Positions 1-7,483 are shown, counted from the stretch's first letter. The stretch: DNA of 31,136 bases from Gallionellaceae bacterium UBA6222 (GCA_002421915.1 DISA01000048.1:9756-40891); one strand, 5' to 3'. Notes: generated from the letters alone by a model not told the origin. Translations and numbers: made by a program.

Positions 1-250
1 CGATGGCGGCAATCACCACGATGAATGAAAGGGTGGTGAGGTACGCCAGATCCGGGCCGAGCAGATAATGGCTGATCAGGTAGCTGGAGCCGGAAGCGAT
101 GGTCAGCACAAAGGTGGTCGCCGCACCCATGCTCAGTGATGTTTCCAGTTTTCTGGAAACGCCCATGAACGGGCACAGCCCGAGAATCTTGACCATTACG
201 ATGTTGTTGACGAACACCGTGCCGATCACAATCAGAAAGTATTCTGACAT
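1..250 (-). CDS. rnfA: Electron transport complex subunit RnfA (RsxA), N-terminal part
   Basis: Partial gene; the 3' end lies beyond base 1. The reverse complement from ATG at 250 encodes 83 residues starting MSEYFLIVIGTVFVNNIVMV, then ILGLCPFMGVSRKLETSLSM. The LGLCPFMGVSxKLET block is the hallmark of RnfA/RsxA, and TMs 1-3 are visible as hydrophobic stretches. RnfA is one of the integral membrane subunits of the Rnf ion-translocating ferredoxin:NAD oxidoreductase; in proteobacteria the same complex can serve SoxR reduction (Rsx). RnfA rather than its paralogue RnfE is indicated by FMGVS after GLCP. It is normally the first gene of rnfABCDGE, so the rest of the operon should lie to the left. 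No good ribosome binding site is visible, but a promoter lies just upstream. Confidence 0.93.
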   Translation of the reverse strand, partial: MSEYFLIVIGTVFVNNIVMVKILGLCPFMGVSRKLETSLSMGAATTFVLTIASGSSYLISHYLLGPDLAYLTTLSFIVVIAAI

Positions 251-290
251 TGAGAAAATGTGCCGCCGGAGCGCGAAAAAAGAGGGGCGA

Positions 291-319
291 ATTATGCGCC
301 CGTTCAGGGGCCGCTTCAA
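291..319 (-). promoter_or_regulatory. Sigma70-type promoter of rnfA
   Basis: On the minus strand TTGAAG (314-319) and CATAAT (291-296) are separated by exactly 17 bases, matching 4/6 and 5/6 of the sigma70 consensus. Transcription would start near 284 and give a leader of about 35 bases before the rnfA ATG. The divergent cyclase gene starts at 397, so both genes draw on this 146-base spacer. Confidence 0.55.
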
Positions 320-396
320 CCACGGGCGGGCTATATCCATATAACCTGACCGCGTATAGGAGGCCTGTGCTAAAGTCTGGCCAAAAGGGAGGAAAC

Positions 397-2310
397 GTGT
401 CGCTTACCCCGCAACAGATTATTGACAAGCTAAAAATCAGCGGTCGGTTGCCCACCCCCAAGGGTGTGGCGCTGCAAGTTATCGAGCTGACCCGGCAGGA
501 CGGCGTTTCAAACCATGATCTGGTACGACTGATCGGTGTCGATCCGGCCTTGAGCCAGCGCGTGGTCAAGGCCGCCAATGCCCTGCTTGGCCATGTGTCG
601 CGCCCGGTGGTGACGATTCATGATGCTGTTACGGTGTTGGGCTTGCGCGCGCTGCGTCAACTGGTGCTGGGCATTGCCCTGATCGCCGACTACCGCCATG
701 GTCCCTGTGCCAATTTCGATTACATCCGTTTCTGGCAGCACTCGCTGCTGACCGCGCTCACCGCACGCCAATTGGCGCAACAAGCCAGGCTGATGGCGCC
801 GGAAGAAGTATTTGTGCTGGGTTTGCTCGGGCAAATTGGTCAACTGGCACTGGCGACCGTCTATCCGCAAGCATTCAGCGATTTGCTGCGGCAGCACGAA
901 GCCGAAGACAGCCTGCGCGAAGGCGAGCGTGCACAGTTCGGTTTCGATCACGCCGAAGTTGCGGCGGCACTGTTGGAAGATATGTCTTTTCCTGTGCTGT
1001 TTCAGGCATTGGCGCGCGACTATCGCACGCCGCAAAAAAGCGGGATGGCGGAAGGCACACGCGAATGGCGATTGTTGCACGCTCTCAGTCTGGCCGGACT
1101 GCTGGCCGATGTATGGCTGGCCGGTGATACGGCTTCGCCGCGCCAAATCGGGTCTGTGCATCGTGCGGCAGCAGAATTGGCTATCGAGGAAAACGAGTTG
1201 CTGAAATTGGCGACAAATTGTGCACACGAGGCGCAAGAGTGGTCCGGGTTGCTCGGTATGGGCAGCCTGCATTTGCCGGAGTTGGCTCCCTTGTTTGCCG
1301 CGCAGGAAACCCCGCCAGCCACCCTCGACCCTTTGCCGTACGTACCCGGTGTGCATGACTACAAGATGCGGGTGCTGGTGGTCGAGGATGATCGGGCCAT
1401 CCGCAACCTGATGGAACAATGGTTGAGCGCGGCCGGCCATCGTGTCAGTGTGGCCGAAGACGGGATTGCGGCGCTGAAAATGGCCGAACTGCACCGGCCG
1501 CAAGTGGTGCTGACCGATTGGCATATGCCGCGCATGGATGGCATCGCGTTGAGCCGTGAATTGCGCCGCCTGCCGCAACACCGTGATGCTTACCTGATTG
1601 CGGTAACGGTTGAAACATCGCCGGATAAACTGATCGAAGCCTTTGAGGCGGGCGTGGACGATTATTTGCTGAAGCCGCTCGTGCCCAAACTGTTTTTTGC
1701 CCGTCTGTGCGCGGCGCAACGGGTGGTGCAGTTGCAGGAGGAACTGGCCTTCGAGCGCGAGCAACTGGTGCGCTTCTCGAATGAACTGTCGGCTGCCAAC
1801 GAGCGTCTGCAACAGCAGGCGCTAACCGATGCCCTGACCGATCTCCCCAACCGCCGTTTTGCCATGGAGCGGCTGGAACAGGAGTGGGCGCTCACGCGGC
1901 GCGGCGATCGCACCCTGTCCTGCATGATGCTGGACATTGATCACTTCAAGGCCATCAACGACACTTACGGCCATCAACTGGGGGATGAGGCGCTGCAACA
2001 GGTCGCGGAGACCCTGCGCAAGACAGCGCGGACACAGGACGTGGTGTGCCGCTACGGCGGCGAGGAATTTCTGGTGATCTGCCCGGACAGCGCGGCGGAG
2101 GCGGCTTATCAGGCAGCGGAGCGCATGCGTCTCGCCGTGGAATCGCTGCGTGTACCCACAGCGAACGGCCATGTGCCGCTCACCATCAGTATCGGTGTGG
2201 CGCAGAAAGATGGGGTCATGACCGAGATGAGTGAACTGATCAACCGCGCCGACGACAATTTGTATACCGCCAAGACACAGGGGCGCAACCGCACGGTGTG
2301 CGGTGCCTAG
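397..2310 (+). CDS. HDOD-REC-GGDEF diguanylate cyclase
   Basis: A 637-residue soluble signalling protein. Residues about 10-210 form an HDOD domain (a degenerate HD-like metal-independent domain). Residues 324-445 are a response-regulator receiver domain beginning MRVLVVEDD, with phospho-acceptor D374 in LTDWHMPRMDG. Residues 475-637 are a GGDEF domain with the active-site GGEEF at 554-558 and, five residues before it, an RTQD inhibitory site. It should therefore make cyclic-di-GMP from two GTP, with product feedback. A short coiled coil (about 445-475) links REC to GGDEF. GTG 397 is chosen because GGGAGG lies 4 bases upstream and the HDOD domain begins at once. GTG 367, with AGGAGG 3 bases upstream, is a real alternative. 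No cognate histidine kinase is seen, and the gene is divergent from rnfA. Confidence 0.9.
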   Translation: MSLTPQQIIDKLKISGRLPTPKGVALQVIELTRQDGVSNHDLVRLIGVDPALSQRVVKAANALLGHVSRPVVTIHDAVTVLGLRALRQLVLGIALIADYRHGPCANFDYIRFWQHSLLTALTARQLAQQARLMAPEEVFVLGLLGQIGQLALATVYPQAFSDLLRQHEAEDSLREGERAQFGFDHAEVAAALLEDMSFPVLFQALARDYRTPQKSGMAEGTREWRLLHALSLAGLLADVWLAGDTASPRQIGSVHRAAAELAIEENELLKLATNCAHEAQEWSGLLGMGSLHLPELAPLFAAQETPPATLDPLPYVPGVHDYKMRVLVVEDDRAIRNLMEQWLSAAGHRVSVAEDGIAALKMAELHRPQVVLTDWHMPRMDGIALSRELRRLPQHRDAYLIAVTVETSPDKLIEAFEAGVDDYLLKPLVPKLFFARLCAAQRVVQLQEELAFEREQLVRFSNELSAANERLQQQALTDALTDLPNRRFAMERLEQEWALTRRGDRTLSCMMLDIDHFKAINDTYGHQLGDEALQQVAETLRKTARTQDVVCRYGGEEFLVICPDSAAEAAYQAAERMRLAVESLRVPTANGHVPLTISIGVAQKDGVMTEMSELINRADDNLYTAKTQGRNRTVCGA

Positions 2311-2409
2311 CTGCCCATTCCCCACTCGCCTGCGACGAAAAACAAAAACGATGCCGCATGGCATGGCCTAAAATCACCGCACCCGCATCTTTGATCCTCG
2401 AGGTTTTGA

Positions 2410-5400
2410 ATGGCACTTTCCTGGAACGAAATCCGCAATCGCGCAGTGGAATTCTCCAAACGCTGGGAAAACGAGACCTCGGAAGATGCCGAAGCCAAGC
2501 CGTTCTGGATTGAATTCCTCAACATCTTCGGCATCGACCGCAAGCGCGTCGCCAGCTTCGAGGAACCGGTCAAAAAGCTCGGCGACAAGCAAGGCTACAT
2601 AGACCTGTTCTGGAAAGGCATGCTGCTGGTCGAGCACAAGTCGCGCGGCAAGGACTTGGATAAAGCCTACACCCAGGCGCTCGATTACTTCCCCGGCATC
2701 AAAGAACGCGACCTGCCGAAATACGTGCTGGTGTCCGACTTCGCCCGCTTCCGCCTGTACGACCTCGAAGCGCCCCCCTCACCCCAGCCCCTCTCCCCGC
2801 AAGCGGGGAGAGGGAGGAGCGCAGCGGAGGGTGAGGGGCAGTACGTCGAATTCAAACTCGCCGACCTGCACAAGCGCATCAAGCATTTCGCTTTTATCGC
2901 CGGCTATCGCACACAAACCATCGCGCCGCAAAACCCGGTCAACATCAAGGCCGCCGAGCGCATGGGCAAGCTGCACGATGCGCTCAGGGCAGCGGGCTAC
3001 GAAGGCCATCCGCTCGAAGTGCTGCTGGTGCGCCTGCTGTTCTGTTTATTCGCCGAAGACACCGGCATCTTCCAGCCCGCCAGCGCGTTCCGCGCCTGGA
3101 TTGAAGAGCGCACCGCGCCCGACGGTTCCGACCTCGGGCCGCAGCTCGCGCAACTGTTCCAGGTGCTCAACACCCCGGAAAACAAGCGCCCGAAAATGCT
3201 CGACGAGCAGAGCGCCGCCTTCCCCTACGTCAACGGCAAACTGTTCGAGGAAATGCTGCCCATCGCCTCGTTCGACCTCGCGATGCGCGAAGCGCTGCTC
3301 GACTGCTGCGCGCTCGACTGGAGTTCAATTTCACCCGCCATCTTCGGCGCGCTGTTCCAGAGCATCATGGATGCCAAGGCGCGGCGCAACATCGGCGCGC
3401 ACTACACCTCCGAGGAGAACATCCTCAAGCTCATCCAGCCGCTGTTCCTCGATGCGCTATGGGAAGAATTCAACCGCGTCAAAGGCAACAAGAACAAGCT
3501 GTTCGAGTTCCACAAAAAACTGCGCACACTGACTTTTTTCGACCCGGCCTGCGGCTGCGGCAACTTTCTGGTGATCGCCTACCGCGAACTGCGCAAGCTG
3601 GAACTGGAAGTATTGCGTGTCGTGCACAAGGATACCGGATCGCGCTTCCTCGACATCCACCAGGAAATCAGCGTGGACGTGGACCAGTTCTACGGCATCG
3701 AGATCGAAGAGTTTCCGGCGCAGATCGCGCAGGTTGCCATGTGGCTGATGGACCACCAGATGAACGTGCGCGTGTCGGAAGAATTCGGCATGTACTTCGC
3801 GCGCATCCCGCTCAAGACCTCGCCGCACATCGTCAACGGCAACGCGCTCACGCTGGATTGGAACAATGTGCTGCCGGCTGAGCAATGCAGCTATGTGCTG
3901 GGTAATCCACCGTTCGTCGGCGCGAAATTCATGGACGATGCGCAGCGTGACGACGTGCAGCATGTGTTCGCGGACATCAAGAGCGGCGGCCTGCTCGACT
4001 TCGTCGCCGCCTGGTATGTGAAGGCGGCGCGCTACATGACTACCTCTCTCCCCGCTTGCGGGGAGAGGGTGCCGAAGGCGGGTGAGTGGAAAACTTACCG
4101 GCGCGATCCGGCACTTGAAGAAAAACTCAAAGCCTATGCGCGCGAATTACGCGCTGCCGCAACTGATGCCGAACAGCGCATCTGGTATCTGCTGCGCAAC
4201 CGCAATTTTTTCGATTTCAAATTTCGCCGTCAACATCCTGTTGCGGGCTACATCCTCGACTTTTATTGCGCCGAAGCTGGCTTGGCTATCGAGCTGGATG
4301 GTGGTCAGCACAGCGAGCAGGTTGCCTATGATGCCAAGCGGGGTACAGTGTTACAGCAACATGGCATACACATGCTGCGTTTCTGGAATAACGATGTACT
4401 GAATAACAGTGAGGCGGTGCTGACGGAAATAGCCAATGCGCTACCCCTCACCCCAACCCTCTCCCCGCAAGCGGGGCGAGGGAGTACAAACGAAACCCTC
4501 TCCCCACAGGTGGGGAGAGGGCAGGGTGAGGAGAGTCGCATAAAAGCCGCCTTCGTCTCCACCAACTCCATCACCCAGGGCGAGCAGGCCGGTGTGCTGT
4601 GGAGCTGGCTGCTCGCGCAAGGCATCCATATTCACTTCGCCCACCGCACCTTCCAGTGGAGCAACGAGGCAAAAGGCATGGCGGCGGTGCATTGCGTCAT
4701 CATCGGCTTCGGTGCGTTCGATGTGGAGAAAAAGACCATCTACGAATACGAGGACATACGCGGCGAAGCGCACGCCGTCGCCGCGCGCAACATCAACCCC
4801 TATCTGGTGGACGCACCGGATGTGGTGCTGGTCAACCGCCAGCACCCGATTTGCGCCGTGCCCGAGATCGGCATTGGCAACAAGCCGATTGATGGCGGTC
4901 ATTACCTGTTCACACCGGAAGAAAAAGACGAATTTCTTTCACGCGAACCCAAGGCTGCAAAATGGTTCCGCCGCTGGATCGGTGCGGACGAATTCATCAA
5001 TGGCCACGAGCGCTGGTGTTTGTGGCTGGGCGATTGCCCACCCGACGAATTGCGCAAAATGCCGGAAGCGATGAAGCGCGTCGAAGCGGTGCGCGAAGTA
5101 CGCCTCGCCAGCAAGAGCCCGCCCACACAAAAACTCGCCGCCACCCCGACGCGATTTCATGTGGAAAATATTCCCGATGCGCCTTATCTGGTGATCCCGG
5201 AGGTTTCATCGGAACGGCGCAGGTTCATCCCCATCGGCTTCATGCAACCGGACACGTTGAGCAGCAATCTGGTCAAGGTCATTCCTCACGCCACGCTTTA
5301 CCACTTCGGCATCCTGACCTCGACCATGCACATGGCCTGGGTGCGCTACACCTGCGGACGATTGGAAAGCCGTTACCGCTATTCGGCGGGCATCGTGTAC

Positions 5401-5724
5401 AACAACTTCCCGTGGCCTGACGAGCTGACGGACAAACAACGCCCCGCCGTCGAAGCCGCCGCCCAAGTCGTGCTGGATGCCCGCGCGCAATTCCCGCAAA
5501 GCTCGCTCGCCGACCTCTACGACCCGCTCACCATGCCGCCCGCACTGGTCAAAGCCCACCAAGCCCTCGACCGCGCCGTGGACGCCTGCTACCGCAAGGC
5601 CGCGTTCGCCAGCGACGCGCAGCGCGTGGAGTTCCTGTTCGAGCGCTACCAGCAGCTCACCAGCCTGCTGCCAACGGAAAAGAAGGTGGCAAAACGTAAA
5701 ACAAAGGCAGGCGTGCAGGTTTGA
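2410..5724 (+). CDS. MmeI-like type IIL restriction-modification enzyme with in-frame DUF559 insertion
   Basis: A 1104-residue single-polypeptide restriction endonuclease and N6-adenine methyltransferase of the MmeI family. The N-terminal nuclease shows D65-X9-E75-X-K77, the spacing of the MmeI D-X9-EXK site. A helical linker follows, then the methyltransferase with motif I FFDPACGCGNF (376-386), GIEIEEF, and motif IV LGNPPF (NPPF at 499-502). After AFVSTNSITQGEQ comes a C-terminal target-recognition region ending in a basic tail. Two foreign in-frame segments interrupt it: a palindrome peptide at residues about 121-143, and residues about 544-708, which hold a DUF559 nuclease domain flanked by palindromes. 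Without them the protein is close to MmeI length (919). ATG 2410 has GAGG 6 bases upstream. No frameshift or stop is seen, so the protein is probably made; whether it still cuts or methylates is unknown. Confidence 0.9.
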   Translation: MALSWNEIRNRAVEFSKRWENETSEDAEAKPFWIEFLNIFGIDRKRVASFEEPVKKLGDKQGYIDLFWKGMLLVEHKSRGKDLDKAYTQALDYFPGIKERDLPKYVLVSDFARFRLYDLEAPPSPQPLSPQAGRGRSAAEGEGQYVEFKLADLHKRIKHFAFIAGYRTQTIAPQNPVNIKAAERMGKLHDALRAAGYEGHPLEVLLVRLLFCLFAEDTGIFQPASAFRAWIEERTAPDGSDLGPQLAQLFQVLNTPENKRPKMLDEQSAAFPYVNGKLFEEMLPIASFDLAMREALLDCCALDWSSISPAIFGALFQSIMDAKARRNIGAHYTSEENILKLIQPLFLDALWEEFNRVKGNKNKLFEFHKKLRTLTFFDPACGCGNFLVIAYRELRKLELEVLRVVHKDTGSRFLDIHQEISVDVDQFYGIEIEEFPAQIAQVAMWLMDHQMNVRVSEEFGMYFARIPLKTSPHIVNGNALTLDWNNVLPAEQCSYVLGNPPFVGAKFMDDAQRDDVQHVFADIKSGGLLDFVAAWYVKAARYMTTSLPACGERVPKAGEWKTYRRDPALEEKLKAYARELRAAATDAEQRIWYLLRNRNFFDFKFRRQHPVAGYILDFYCAEAGLAIELDGGQHSEQVAYDAKRGTVLQQHGIHMLRFWNNDVLNNSEAVLTEIANALPLTPTLSPQAGRGSTNETLSPQVGRGQGEESRIKAAFVSTNSITQGEQAGVLWSWLLAQGIHIHFAHRTFQWSNEAKGMAAVHCVIIGFGAFDVEKKTIYEYEDIRGEAHAVAARNINPYLVDAPDVVLVNRQHPICAVPEIGIGNKPIDGGHYLFTPEEKDEFLSREPKAAKWFRRWIGADEFINGHERWCLWLGDCPPDELRKMPEAMKRVEAVREVRLASKSPPTQKLAATPTRFHVENIPDAPYLVIPEVSSERRRFIPIGFMQPDTLSSNLVKVIPHATLYHFGILTSTMHMAWVRYTCGRLESRYRYSAGIVYNNFPWPDELTDKQRPAVEAAAQVVLDARAQFPQSSLADLYDPLTMPPALVKAHQALDRAVDACYRKAAFASDAQRVEFLFERYQQLTSLLPTEKKVAKRKTKAGVQV
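2771..2838 (+). repeat. In-frame palindromic repeat, short copy in the type IIL gene
   Basis: A nested palindrome. The inner stem is 12 bp, CCCTCTCCCCGC (2789-2800) and GCGGGGAGAGGG (2803-2814), with loop AA. The outer arms are CCCCTCACCC (2775-2784) and GGGTGAGGGG (2829-2838). It is read through in frame as a peptide containing SPQAGRG and lies between the nuclease domain and the LADLHKRIKHFAFIAGY segment. The same inner stem flanks the DUF559 cassette in this gene and appears again, degenerate, in hrpA. Confidence 0.85.
4041..4536 (+). mobile_element. DUF559 nuclease cassette with terminal inverted palindromes, inserted in frame
   Basis: About 496 bases between the methyltransferase segments ending KAARYM and resuming RIKAAFVSTNSI. 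The left end has CTCTCCCCGC (4046-4055), loop TT, GCGGGGAGAG (4058-4067), then GGGTGAGTGG (4080-4089). The right end has CCCCTCACCC (4444-4453), then the same stem with loop AA (4457-4482, one mismatch), then a second perfect 12-bp stem (4496-4521), then GGGTGAGGAG (4524-4533). Read inward, both ends show the stem with loop TT followed by a GGGTGAG-type tail, so they are terminal inverted repeats. Between them residues 560-678 are a complete DUF559 domain: the helical AxDAEQRIWYLLR start, D617 in YILDFYC, E628-x-D630-GGQH, and LRFWNNDVL. No private ATG precedes the domain. Mobility is inferred from structure, not shown. Confidence 0.75.
4457..4521 (+). repeat. Double palindrome at the right end of the DUF559 cassette
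   Basis: Two successive hairpins of the same family. The first is CCCTCTCCCCGC/GCGGGGCGAGGG, loop AA, one mismatch. The second is CCCTCTCCCCAC/GTGGGGAGAGGG, loop AG, perfect, with a compensatory G-to-A and C-to-T pair in its stem. The paired change suggests the stem itself is under selection. Both are translated in frame (SPQAGRG and SPQVGRG). Confidence 0.8.
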
Positions 5725-5727
5725 TTG

Positions 5728-6720
5728 ATGGCAACCACCCAGCTTCAGCATTATGTTCCAAAGTTCCTGCTTCGCAGATTTGGGAGCGGCAAGAAGGATA
5801 GGCTGCATGTCTTCGATAAACACACGGACGCAACGTTTGCTAGCTCAGCTGGAAAGCTGGCAGCTAAGAATAATTTTTATGACTTCGAGTTTATGGGTGA
5901 ACCTGTCACCATTGAGCCAGTACTTGGTCGCGTTGAAAGCAAAGCTGGCAAACACATCGCACGCATAATTAAGGATGGCAGGCTGAACTTAAATGATCCC
6001 GAAGAACGAGGTGAGCTTGCTGCGTTTTTCGCGATTCAGATGGTGCGTACACCGGCTGTACAAGCTACACATAGCGATATATTTAACCGAATGGAAGCGT
6101 ATTTGCGTGCCGAAGGTGCGCCACAAGAATTTTTTGCTCCAGACCACGCAGTGGGAGAGGGTAAAAATGCAGAGCGCGCACTGATGGCAAAAAATATCTG
6201 CAATGCGCCAAGTGATTATGGTGCCGCACTTATTGACAAAGACTGGCTATTGTTTAAAACAGATAACAAGCATCAATATCTGATTGGTGACCATCCGCTA
6301 ACGATGCACAACATGGTCGAGAGGGAGGGCCGTGGCAATCTTGGCGTTGCAGTGGAAGGCATTGAGCTCTACTTCCCACTTTCACCTACTCTTGCACTTG
6401 CCATTTGGTGCCCGTCGCATCGCGAAACGCTCAAGAACAGCCTCCAGAGTATTGATCGTCTTGTAGGGGCATCCAACACGAAAAGAGATTGGGTCAAAGC
6501 CAAGAGTGATGTATTGGCAATTCTTGAGGCTCTTCAGACAGGCGAGCCATTACAATCAAACCCTGAGAATATTGAATTCTTCAATTCATTGCAGGTATCA
6601 ACTGCCGAACGCTTTGTGTTCTCGTCCAACGATGACTTTTCCATCGCCAAGGAAATGATTCGAGCAAACCCGGAATTGCGGTATGGACGGCGTATGCATG
6701 AAGCAACAGGAAAATTCTAA
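5728..6720 (+). CDS. DUF4238 domain protein, linked to the type IIL enzyme
   Basis: A 330-residue protein of the DUF4238 family: QHYVPKFLLRRFG at residues 7-19, a central helical region, then QYLIGDHPLTMHN and GIELYFPLSPTLALAIW, the conserved block late in the family. No signal peptide or membrane segment is seen. The biochemical function is unknown. ATG 5728 lies 3 bases after the restriction enzyme's stop codon, so the two are probably co-transcribed and translationally coupled. The gene is visibly AT-richer and uses more A/T-ending codons than its neighbours, consistent with transfer. The context suggests an accessory or defence role, but this is inference from position only. Confidence 0.8.
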   Translation: MATTQLQHYVPKFLLRRFGSGKKDRLHVFDKHTDATFASSAGKLAAKNNFYDFEFMGEPVTIEPVLGRVESKAGKHIARIIKDGRLNLNDPEERGELAAFFAIQMVRTPAVQATHSDIFNRMEAYLRAEGAPQEFFAPDHAVGEGKNAERALMAKNICNAPSDYGAALIDKDWLLFKTDNKHQYLIGDHPLTMHNMVEREGRGNLGVAVEGIELYFPLSPTLALAIWCPSHRETLKNSLQSIDRLVGASNTKRDWVKAKSDVLAILEALQTGEPLQSNPENIEFFNSLQVSTAERFVFSSNDDFSIAKEMIRANPELRYGRRMHEATGKF

Positions 6721-6737
6721 ACCCGCGTAAGGCGTAG

Positions 6738-6764
6738 GGTGCAATAACCAATAAGCATTGCGCC
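6738..6764. repeat. Short intergenic inverted repeat between convergent genes
   Basis: GGTGCAAT (6738-6745) and ATTGCGCC (6757-6764) form an 8-bp stem with one G-U pair and an 11-base loop, in the 50-base gap between the DUF4238 stop and the antitoxin stop. GTAGGGTGCAATAA...GCATTGCGCC resembles an intergenic repeat I have seen in many proteobacterial genomes. It may act as a weak bidirectional terminator, but no T-run follows. Confidence 0.45.
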
Positions 6765-6770
6765 GGATGT

Positions 6771-7121
6771 TCAAGCCGTCACAATGCAAAAATCCGTGCC
6801 CTTGGCGATCGGGCGCACATGGTTTTTCTCGCGCTTCATTTCGACGATGCCGTAGTTCGACATGGTTTTGAGCGTCCGGGAAAGGTTGCCGGGTTTGCGT
6901 CCGGTCATTTCCGCCAGGGATGAGATGGATTCCGGCTGCGTTTCCCTGATTACTTTGAGCAGGGCACGGTTGTCGTCGCTCAGCACTTCGGACAGGGATT
7001 TCATCGAGGTGAACCAGATTTTTGGTTCACTTGGTTTGGGCTTGTATTTGCCACGGGCAATGGCGTAAATCCGCTCGCGGATTTTGTCCTGGGGCATGAT
7101 GCCGATCACGATGGTTTTCAT
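6771..7121 (-). CDS. Winged-helix DNA-binding protein, probable TumA-like antitoxin
   Basis: A 116-residue protein. Residues about 47-105 form a winged helix-turn-helix, with SSLAEMTGRKPGNLSRTLKT as the recognition region and NYGIVEMKREK as the wing. It resembles the HVO_A0114-type putative DNA-binding proteins, which often sit beside DUF6516/TumE genes. Its ATG overlaps the stop of the upstream toxin gene by 4 bases (ATGA), so translation is coupled. The role inferred is to neutralise the toxin and repress the operon. The gene order is toxin first, antitoxin second. It ends 50 bases from the convergent DUF4238 gene. Confidence 0.75.
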   Translation of the reverse strand: MKTIVIGIMPQDKIRERIYAIARGKYKPKPSEPKIWFTSMKSLSEVLSDDNRALLKVIRETQPESISSLAEMTGRKPGNLSRTLKTMSNYGIVEMKREKNHVRPIAKGTDFCIVTA

Positions 7122-7483
7122 GTTTTCTCTACCTCCTTCAATATTCGATCCACGTCCGCGAAAAAATCCTGCAACAGTTGGTAAGCATCCTTGAATGCGT
7201 AAGGCGCGCCTTGGTCGGCAATATGGTGGTGCTTATGGTCGTAAGGCAAAACCTGCCCGGCATATTTGAAACCGCCGGACGGCTTGGCTGCATGGGCATT
7301 GTCATATCCCATGACCCGTTTTCCGCCCTGTTCATGTAGCGTCAAGGCATAACGTATGCCATGCGGTACGACAGGAGTGGCTTCAACATGCCATGCGTGA
7401 ATCTCCACCCAATAGCCATATTCCTGTTGCACGACCTGCCCGGTCAATTCAAGCAGCGTCTCGATGCCATGAATGTTTTGCAT
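7118..7483 (-). CDS. TumE-like (DUF6516) toxin candidate
   Basis: A 121-residue protein with the features of the DUF6516/TumE family: a small beta-rich N-terminus (YWVEIHAWHVEATPVVPHGIRYALTLHE), the conserved RVMGYDNAH turn, a KHHHIAD segment, and the helical tail FKDAYQLLQDFFADVDRILKEV. Family members are toxins of two-gene toxin-antitoxin systems; the target is not something I can state. It is the first gene of the leftward pair, overlapping the antitoxin by ATGA. No strong ribosome binding site precedes the ATG, and the upstream bases include GATACACTAG close to the start, so the transcript leader may be very short. Confidence 0.72.
   Translation of the reverse strand: MQNIHGIETLLELTGQVVQQEYGYWVEIHAWHVEATPVVPHGIRYALTLHEQGGKRVMGYDNAHAAKPSGGFKYAGQVLPYDHKHHHIADQGAPYAFKDAYQLLQDFFADVDRILKEVEKT

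Noticed and set aside
508..1812. 434-codon open frame on the minus strand opposite the first cyclase
   Set aside because: It is opposite a clearly conserved HDOD-REC-GGDEF gene, has no ribosome binding site, and its composition is that of a mirror frame of GC-rich coding DNA.
4082..4402. Separate 106-codon ORF overlapping the DUF559 region in another frame
   Set aside because: The DUF559 signature residues are in the main frame of the restriction enzyme; the other frame carries no recognisable motif.
2771..4536. CRISPR array from the several similar GC-rich repeats
   Set aside because: The copies are palindromic, differently oriented, irregularly spaced by hundreds of bases, and read through as protein; no spacers or cas genes are present.
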